Origin: Allomyces macrogynus ATCC 38327
Taxonomy: Eukaryota > Blastocladiomycota > Blastocladiomycetes > Blastocladiales > Blastocladiaceae
Direction: 5' to 3'
NCBI GenBank assembly: GCA_000151295.1
Contig: GG745336.1
Location: forward strand, 261,967 to 325,966
DNA length: 64,000 nucleotides
Below the pieces are notes generated by a model. The model worked only from the letters and a program-made list of their open reading frames with translations, did not search any database and was not told where the DNA came from. The stretch's first letter is position 1. Each line of letters begins with the position of its first letter. A program made the translations under genes and the position numbers. Of this stretch, positions 56,153 through 64,000 are shown piece by piece.

Positions 56153-59100
56153 TCAACGCATCGCGTACAGCTGCCCCTCCTCATCATCATCCGACCCATC
56201 CTGGCCGCGCCCTTTCTCCTCCTCATCTCGCTTCGGGCGGTACCGCCGCTGCACCTCGCGCCACGCGACCTCGGCCGCGTCCTGCCGCGCAAACACCTGG
56301 TCGTCATGCAGCGACACTGACCGCGTATGCAGCCCCAATTCCGGGAAATCGAGCTCGCCCGACCACAGCGGCGGCCCACCGTCGTCCATGGGTACGGCGT
56401 GCACGCGCGTCGACGGCGGGCGCACACCCATTTGATCGGCCACGTCGCGCAGCGCCTTGAGCGGCGGCCGGTTTGCGCCAGGCATCATCACGCGTGTGCC
56501 GCGGTACCGGAACGAGTGCGGCGGGTCGGTCGGTGGCTGCGAAATGTTGGGCAGGTCCGGGGTCATTGCGCGCGACGACGGCCCGCGCGTACGGCGCGCA
56601 GGCGTGCGCGACCCGGACGACGACATGTCGTCGACGTACCTGGTGCGCGCGCGGGACCGGTCCGACCAGTCGCCGCGTGGGGGGTAGCGACCGGGCACAG
56701 GTCAGCGTCGCGCGAGGACGGTTCCCGGTCGCGGTCGCGGTCGCGCTCGCGATCGTCGCTGCGATTATGATCGCGGCTCGAGCGGCGGCTGCGTTCACTA
56801 CCGTCATCCCAATCCTGGCCATGGTCCCGATCATACACGTAGTCCCGGTCGCGCGACTGTGCGTGCTCGTTCGGCACACGGTCCCAGCTCGCCCGCTCCC
56901 GGTCCCGCCGTGCGCGATCGCCACTGCCACAGCCCGATTCGTCGTGCCGCCGCGCCTCGAGCGGGTTCGGCTCCCGCGTTCGGTCGCTCGACCGGCCTTC
57001 GTCGCGGTACCAATCACCGGTGTCGCGACCACGATCGCGCGACAGCCCTTCATTGAGATACCGATCATCGACGTCACGGCCACGATCACGCCGGTCATCA
57101 AACCATTCGTCCCGGCGCGGTGCGTACTTGAGCGGCTGGCCCCAGCGGGCCGGGCTGCGCAGGCGCGACGACCCGGCGCGGTCGTTTGGGTAGTCGCTCT
57201 CGTGCCGCGGGCGCTCGTTCGGGTAGTCGTATCGCGCGCGTTTGGCGGAGCGGTCATCCACGTCCATATCCTCGAAGTGAGTGCGCGACCGCGCGGCGGG
57301 TGGTGCTTGGGGCGGGGGAGGCGGCGCGTCATGGCCCGAGGGGTGTTCCTACAGACGGTCGGTGCATGATCAGCAAATGCCCCTACCCATTCGTTTCCGA
57401 AGAGAAAGATAACGTACATTGGGCGTGTTCGTGACGAGCCCGTAGTGACACGCGGCCATGTAGGCCACTTCCGCCTTTGCGAGCTTCTTCTTGTTCATGA
57501 TCGTCGGCGACTCCCAGACGCGCGAGTCGAACCGCAGCCGGAACCGGAACTGCGGGCGGCCGGCCAGCGACGTGTCAATTTCCTCGTAAATCGGCAGCGC
57601 GAGCTGCGCACGGTGGTGGAACACGTTGAGCTTGGACACGTAGTCTTCACGCGGGTCAAACGGCGGCCAGTGCGCTGGGAACGGCGATGGGCGCGGTGCC
57701 GGTGCCGCTGGTGCAGGTGGCGCTGCGACAACGACCACGGTCGGTGGAACGCCGGCGTGGGTGCTTGGAATCACACTCATGGGTGCCGCCGGGGCCGCTA
57801 GGACAGGCTCAATCGTGACCGTGGGCGTCGGAGCGGCCGCGGCGGGCACGGCCAAGACAGGCGCGTGCACGGGGATGGGAGGCGGGTACCCCGCGTCCAT
57901 GACAGGCGGCGGCGCGTTTTCGTCCTCGTAGAACGCGCGCAAGGCCGGGTGCGACTACACGTCGTGGAAAATCGATCAGCGCGAACCACGGCATACCCAT
58001 GAGCAAAAAACGTACATTGCGCAACCCCGGCACAAGGCCCATGCGCAGCACCGCGTGGAACGCCGCCTCCTTTTTCGCGTCGGCCTTGGTTGTGTGCCAG
58101 CACGGCGACGCGTAGGTGCGCCCATTGCGCCCGCCGATCGTGACCGTTTGCTTGAAATACGACTTGCCGCTGAAATTCTGCTCCTGATCTGTGTAGACGG
58201 GCCGCGGCATGTTGGGCGCGGCCTTGGCAAAGTGCTGCTCGAGGTGCGAGATCGGGTCCTGCTTGAGGGGCAGCGACTGGATGAGCGGCAACCAAGTCAC
58301 GCCCGTTGGCATGCCCGGAACCGTCACAACAGCGGGCGCGATATAGACGGCCTGCGGTGCCGCTGGCGCGGCCGATTCAGGGGCGGGCGCGGGCGTGGGC
58401 GCGGGTACGGGCATCTCGTTGGGAATCGTCCAGTGGTGCACCGACGGCGAAATCACGTCCGGGACCTTGGCCGCGACGCGCGGGTGCAGCGGGACGAGCA
58501 TGGGCGCCTCGTTGGGCCGATCGATGAGCGCGGCTGTGGGCGGGACCGGCGGCCGCGTCGGAATCACAGTTACGGTCGCGACGGGCGGCGTGGCGGCCGC
58601 GGCCATGGCTGTGACCGCTGGCGGCGCCATTTCGGCGGCGGCAATGGCATCGTCGATCCCGCGCAGCCGCATCTTCTCGCCGGGGGCCATGAACGCCGCA
58701 AATCTCATGGCCTGCGGGCTCACGCGCAGAATGCCCGTGCCAATCAGCGCGAGCTTGGCGGCCTCGGCCTTGGCCGTCGCCTTGGTCGGGTACCCGGCGG
58801 GCGTCGCAAATTCTTGGCCGAGCACGCGGTAGACCATGCTGAAGAGCGGCGCGTGTATGGTCGAGGCCGGGCACTCGAGGTCCTCTTCCTTGGGCAGCGG
58901 TAGCTTCCTGTCAACAGCAAATGCATCGTTTTCTGTCAGATGCTTGCTGATAGTGGGAGCCGCTGGTGAACTTGCCTGAGAAAATGTACCGCGTCGAGCA
59001 CCACTCGTTGAGCTTCGAGATCGCCTGGCTGCCAATGGGCGCATCCACGTCTGGGAACTCGACGAGCCGAAACGCCTTGTCGTAGACGACGGCCTCCCCG

Positions 59101-60174
59101 CACGGCAGCGGCGGCCGCTGCAGGTCGTGCTTGTCGAGCGCAAATGACGGCAGCCGGAACCGACTGCGCGGGTCGTGAATGTGCCGCTTGGCCTGGTTGA
59201 GCAGCTCGACATTGACGTGGTAGACGAGTCCCTTGGGGCCCGGAATACGCGCCACGTCCCAGTCGGCGGGGTCAACGACGCGATTGCGCATCAGGTGCGC
59301 AAAAATGAGCCCGGGCGCGACGGTCAGTGCGCGCGGCATGAGCTGGTGACCGAGGAGCCGCGAAAAGAGGATGGCGTCGTCGTCGAGGTCGCAAATGGCC
59401 ACTAGATCAGAGAGGAGATCAGTGGCGATAATCATGCCGAGGGGCGAGGAGAGAAGAGACGTACCGTGCACCGCCTTCATGGCGACGGCGCGCTCGTCGC
59501 GCGTCAGTGTATCGGTAAAGACGCCGAGCAGGTCCTGGTTGGCGCCAAACATCTGAATCGTGCGCGTGGTCTGCATCAGGTCAAGGTCTTCCTTGGCCAC
59601 GGGCACGCCGAGCAGTGCAAATGCGGCATCTCTCGGCGCTGTGCGATGGACTTGGCGGACAAAGTCGGTCATGAACGCGTCCTGGACATGAGGAACAGCG
59701 TCAGCAATCTGAGCATGTTGTGATGCAAGTGCTGATGATCCGCACCTCGGTCGCGCGCGACGGAAGAACGGCCAGATGGCAGCGGTCGGGCCGCTTGAGC
59801 AGCTCCGCCGGGTCGTTGGTGCTCAGCGGCCACAGTGCGCCGTTCATGGCGTCGTGCGGCTGGCCATAGTCGAGCACGATGCTCTCGCGCGTGAAGCGCA
59901 CGCCATTGCGCTGGTTGCGGCTCGGCTCGTCAAACACGACCACGACCACGTCCTAGACAACAGCGTCCGGACGTGGTCACAATCGTGCTTCAGCAACACG
60001 AACGAACAGGGCCGACGGCGGCGAGCGGCGAGCGCGCACCTCGGGCACCGATGCGAGGTGGAGCTGGTCGAGACCGTCGAGAATGTTGCGTGGGCGCACA
60101 AAGACGAAGAGCCGCGTTGGCAGGCGCAGCGACGCCGGCGCCGGTGGCGGATAGCAGTCTGCGTCGTTGGGCAT
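56153..60174 (-). CDS. Protein with three dsRBD-like domains and an RS/RD-rich tail
   Basis: Seven exons on the minus strand, all joined in phase: 60174-60037, 59952-59746, 59708-59465, 59401-58990, 58907-58016, 57954-57418 and 57348-56153; about 1,200 residues. The N-terminal 300 residues match nothing I know. Three dsRBD-like segments follow. The first joins AISKLNEWCSTRKLPLPKEE to FATPAGYPTKATAKAEAAKL. The second is PISHLEQHFAKAAPNMPRPV to TTKADAKKEAAFHAVLRMGL. The third is YVSKLNVFHHRAQLALPIYE to MNKKKLAKAEVAYMAACHYG. Each shows the helix 1 pattern and the final Lys-rich helix. Pro/Ala-rich linkers separate them. The tail is dense in Arg, Asp and Ser. One base break near 56690 (DLCPV to RYPPRGDWSD) must be repaired to reach the last 175 residues. 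RNA binding is a safe inference; the role is unknown. Confidence 0.75.
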
Positions 60175-60520
60175 GGCAGCGGCGGCCGTGGTCGGTCGGT
60201 CCTGGCGTTGCGTTGCGCTCTCGGGCGCAGGCAAACAATGTCTTGCAGCTAGTTGCTTGCGTTCGCAGTTCCGGGTGCGGGTCGCAGACGGGCTGCATTG
60301 ATCGCGGGGGAGGGTGGAGACGGAAGAGCACCGGCCGGGTGTCGGGGGCGAGCCCGGCAACGATGGTCTGGCAAGTGTGTCACTCCACCGAACGCAGCAG
60401 ATGCAATGCACAAGACGCTTTTGGAGCCAAACCTCGCATCTCGAGACGCCTTGCAAGCCAATACATGCGCACGGCCGCTCTCTCCCCGCGACCGACCATC
60501 ACGACCACACGAACAACACG

Positions 60521-61490
60521 ATGCCCGCCCACTTTTCCGTCCTGGCCTACGTCGACGGCGTCGAGCACGACGCCCACGACCAAACGCACGCCATCTTCAC
60601 GGCCACGGCGACCGTACTCGGCGAGACCGGATTCGCGCTCACTGCCGACTCGGATCTGGTCGCCGTCCCGTTCCGCGCGCGCGCGTTTGCAAGCACACGC
60701 GTCGGCCCTCAGGGCGGCCAGTTTCTCCTTGGCCGAGGTCTCATCAAGGCCGTTGCGCACTCGCACGCCGGCACCGCGTCGAATGGCAGCCAAATCCCGC
60801 CGTCGACCCAGCTGATGCTCGACTTCAACTCGGCGCGCGTCGTGAACGCGAGTCTGGTGCGCCCCGACGCGGAGAGCGCGACCTATTTTGTCCCGCCAAT
60901 AGAGGTCTACCAGGCCGAGGGCGTGATTGGTATGGTTTTAGCTGAGACACGCGAAAATGTCATGCTCCGCGCGTCTCACTTTGATCTGGACTTACCAGTC
61001 GAGGAGCACGAGCACCCAGCATCGACCAACATTGGGTACAGCACATTCATCGTGCGCATTCAGAACGCCTGGAACGACCACGACTCGTTCCTGCTTGCGT
61101 TTGCCATCAACTCGAAGCGGTTCGTGCGTCCCCCATCCTCTCTCAGTCCCTAGCTACCGCTCACTCTGGAAGCCCCAAACAGGACGCGCCGCGCTCGCGA
61201 CAACGTGCTGTTCATCAAGAACGGCGTGCATGTGAGCGTGTCGGGCCCCGTCACCGCGGCCTTCCACAAGCTGATCCGGACTGGCCACCGCCAGCTGCCC
61301 GACCTCGTCATCGAGGCCGAAGAGGTGGAGATTGTGCGCGACAGCGTCATTGGCATCAAGCGCGAGCCGCCCGCCGACCAGACGTCGGTCCTGTCGCAGC
61401 AGGGCGGGCCAGAGACGCAGCCCATGGCCAAGTATGCTCGGATTGGTGCGTTGTTGTGCAAACGTTCGGATCGCTTTATTTTCTTGGTCT
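60521..61490 (+). CDS. Hypothetical protein, at least two exons
   Basis: Not recognised. ATG 60521 opens a clear coding frame (MPAHFSVLAYVDGVEHDAHD, FVPPIEVYQAEGVIGMVLAE, SHFDLDLPVEEHEHPASTNI) reaching about 61122, where GTGCGT follows NSKRF. A second segment (about 61180-61490) reads RDNVLFIKNGVHVSVSGPVT and LPDLVIEAEEVEIVRDSVIG, ending in a stop at 61490. The splice phase between them does not close exactly with the sites I can see, so a one-base error or another site is likely. There is no signal peptide or membrane span. The start is 347 bp from that of the divergent dsRBD gene. Confidence 0.5.
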
Positions 61491-61596
61491 AACACATCTC
61501 TCGATGAACAGGGGGTGCGCATCCGTAAGTCAGGGAGCTATATTGGAGGTGGGCTGGTCTGATGGTGTCTGTTCTTGGCAAGAATACAACGGCGAT

Positions 61597-61661
61597 GGAG
61601 AACCTTGACGGAGAACCGTGACAGAGAACCGTGACGGAGAACTATGATAGAGAACCACGGA
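61597..61661 (+). repeat. 13-bp tandem repeat, five units
   Basis: Five imperfect copies of GGAGAACCGTGAC. The stretch from here to about 62000 has no supported gene. Confidence 0.8.
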
Positions 61662-62002
61662 TGGTCCTTTTGGGTCCTTCATGCTGACCATGTCGGAAAT
61701 CAGGAAATTAACTTGAACACGGGCTCTTGTAACGTCTTGCCGACATCTCTAGTATCTCTGGCGACTTACGTGAAAGGAGCTTACAACATGCTGCGCTATC
61801 ATGGAACCTACCGCCAACCCGCTGGTGTGGAAACATCATGCTTGGGCAATACGCAGGCACATTGTCGAATGCTTCCGATGCTTCTGCTTGGCCTGATGCA
61901 CACGCGACAGCCGCTCAATCGTGCACGAGCACACCATCGAACAGACCAGCATCAACAATGATGGCGCCACGATACTTGTTGCAGACCAAACCCCGTGCGT
62001 CC

Positions 62003-63764
62003 ATGACGCTTGATCAGTTGTCCTACGATGTTGTGGTTCACCGCCAATTTCATCTCCAGGGCCTCACCCAACCAACCTGACATCAGCCGTGAGGCCATCG
62101 CTCGCCTGGCGCTCGCTGCCCCGAAACTTTTTGCACCATGCCTTTAAGTCACAGTTCGTGGGGAAATGTCAAACGACAAGCGTGTCGTGGCCTTACGTGG
62201 TGCGGCGCTGGATTCGGTCGTGATTCCATCCTATTGCATTGGTTGGTTCGCTGAATTTTCCGCGGTTGCCCAAGATGACGAGGATGGCGACGAGGGAGAC
62301 GGGGAAAACTCCGATTATTATGAAGATGACGGCGACGACGACGAAGACGACGATGACGGTGGCATGGCTGAGGACACACAGCTCTGCCTGATTCTTGCAT
62401 GATGCTTGTCGAGTGTTTCTGCCAAAGGACAGAAATGCACCGGTCTTCCACGCCAATCGAAAATGGATGCTGCTCCCGGTCCTTCGCGATTCGTTGCATG
62501 GTGTCTTCACATTGTGGCAAGACGGGCCCTTTGTGCCCATCCCACCACACTGCCACTTGGGTATTGTGAACAAGGTGTTCAACGACCAAGTATTTTCTTG
62601 CTGCCTCTTTGGACCGATGCCGTAGTCCCTCACTCTGTTGCTTATCGGCTGCTTCTTCGCAACGCTGACTTGACTTTGCCGATTCCATCCAATTTTGCCA
62701 AGCTGTTGCCGAGTACTCTCCATGAGTTGAACCTGAAGCCATCCCCCAATGATGCGCACTGGAGCTGCTTTACTGTTGAGCCTTGGGTCGCACTGTTTGA
62801 TGCCCTTCCTGGCACGATGAGAACACTCATTTTGGATGGCTCTGGCCTTTTGCCTTCGAAGTGCATGCCAGCTCTTGCGCGACTTGTGGCACGATCGCCC
62901 AGCCTGATCTCATTTGAGCTTAATCCAAGCATGGGCATGGAGCTCCATGCGGTCATGCAGTCCTTGCCCAGAACTGATCTCCGCACTCTTCGCCTCTCGG
63001 TCCACCTGAGAAAGGATGACGAGAACGGGTCGAGTGAGAGGCTGGCCAAAGCCATTCCAACACCGATTGATCAGATGGATGTGGAAGCGTGGAACCATCG
63101 AGACGTTGACGCGATGGGAGAGACATAGGCGTTCATTCAACATATTCCAGCTACAGGGCAACTGCTGTCTTTGCTCACCCAAGGGTGGCATGCTGTGCAT
63201 TTTGGGAGCATCCAGCGCGCGCCGACGCTCATTTCTCTCAAGGTGCATGGGGACATGACGTACCCATTGTGTGGTGAAGACGTTGTGCATCTTCTCACAC
63301 GGCTCCCAGTGTCACTCCAGTAACTCACTCTGATTGATATGCTTCTTGGAGACACGTCTGCGATTTCGGTGCTCGCCAACCATCTGCCTCCGCATCTCGT
63401 TGTGCTGCAGCTTGTTGGTTGTTGGCTCACGCATGCGGACTTTGACGTGTTTTCACAGCAGTGGCCCGATTCGCTGCGCGAGATCAACTTCTCTGGGAAC
63501 GAGTTTGCCCCCATTGAATGGTCGAACCTCCATTGGTTGCTGCAGCACACAGGACGGCCCGCATAGGCTCAGGCTCTGCCACCTCAACTGCAAACCCTTA
63601 AAAAATTGGGCATGGCCGTGACAGACGGCATTGCCATGGCCCTGACTGAATGTTTGCCTACCATGAACATGCGCGACCGATTGAGGGTTGAATTGAGCGG
63701 GAGGTGGGCGTCGCAGAGCGCGCTCATGCTCCTGCAGACCATGTTTGACGTGACAGTGGTTTGA
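62003..63764 (+). pseudogene. F-box-like/LRR family member I, broken
   Basis: Starts with MTLDQLSYDVVVH (F-box-like), then in another frame AIARLALAAPKLFAPCL followed at once by TAA where intact copy C has Gln. An Asp/Glu/Gly-rich insert follows at about 62272-62370. LRR sequence then resumes (LPSTLHELNLKPSPNDAHW, MRTLILDGSGLLPSKCMPAL, LHAVMQSLPRTDLRTLRLSV) to a TAG at 63126-63128. A third part has LPPHLVVLQLVGCWLTHADF and ends at a TAG near 63566, after which the same frame continues to 63764. The repeat order equals that of copy C, so it is a full-length relic with at least four lesions. Confidence 0.7.
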
Positions 63765-64000
63765 GAGTCAGACAAATATGGAATCGCTCTATCCTATCAC
63801 TGACGTGACCCGCCACGAAAAAGACAGTTGGACAGTGACGTTCTCGAGCTGCAATGCCTTTCACCTGGCGCTGCTTTTTTGGGTGTTGAGCAAGTGCATA
63901 TTGTGTGCAATGACACGCAGCCCCTCCTCTTCGTGATCATGCCACATTGCCCCGTTGAATCGCATGAGGTGGACCCGACCATATGTTTGAGTTGTCGTGG
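63765..64000. other. Right window end, no gene seen
   Basis: No supported coding sequence in the last 236 bp. Confidence 0.4.

Overview
The window reads as nuclear DNA of a flagellated (zoosporic) early-diverging fungus. The evidence is: GC-rich coding sequence; many short GT-AG introns (mostly 55-135 nt) with donors close to GTRCGT; fungal-type genes (Kin1/PAR-1 kinase, SNU13, mitochondrial ornithine carbamoyltransferase, a UPF0642 protein); and an axonemal gene, CFAP57, which only ciliated or flagellated eukaryotes keep. A chytrid or blastocladialean fungus (for example an Allomyces relative) fits, but that placement is inference. It is a draft assembly: there are two runs of N (29083-29885 and 40734-40887), and several otherwise conserved genes carry one-base frameshifts, often in homopolymers.

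Layout. 0-4.1 kb: two head-to-head MFS (monocarboxylate-transporter-like) paralogues, the left one running off the window. 4.6-6.4 kb: F-box plus JmjC (JMJD6-like) protein. 6.6-16.5 kb: an accessory block of F-box-like/LRR genes (one intact, several broken), with a Tc1/mariner-like transposon with long inverted repeats at 9.6-12.1 kb and a smaller GGGTC inverted-repeat structure at 12.2-12.7 kb. 16.8-24.4 kb: core genes (FRA10AC1-like, a membrane protein, uroporphyrinogen-III synthase, a small conserved protein, ornithine carbamoyltransferase, JMJD7-like). 24.4-27.0 kb: decayed LRR sequence. 27.2-38.5 kb: core genes (LLPH/UPF0642, Kin1-type kinase with the first N gap, eIF5A, PHYHD1-like dioxygenase, SNU13, pseudouridine glycosidase-PfkB kinase fusion). 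38.7-45.3 kb: a second accessory block of broken LRR copies around a roughly 1.2 kb foldback element. 45.6-61.5 kb: core genes (peroxisomal crotonase, TRAF7-like RING/TRAF/WD40 protein, CFAP57, an unrecognised membrane-type gene, a seven-exon protein with three dsRBD-like domains and an RS-like tail, an unrecognised gene). 62.0-63.8 kb: another broken LRR copy.

The window is thus a mosaic of conserved housekeeping genes and fast-decaying islands. The islands contain one expanded F-box-like/LRR family and inverted-repeat elements whose arms are made of short G-rich direct repeats. Three unrelated predicted Fe(II)/2-oxoglutarate oxygenases (JMJD6-, JMJD7- and PHYHD1-like) also lie here, but not as a cluster. 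The best candidates for undescribed biology are the three-dsRBD/RS protein (56.2-60.2 kb), the G-rich foldback elements, and the LRR family they sit among. I recognised no tRNA, rRNA or CRISPR array.
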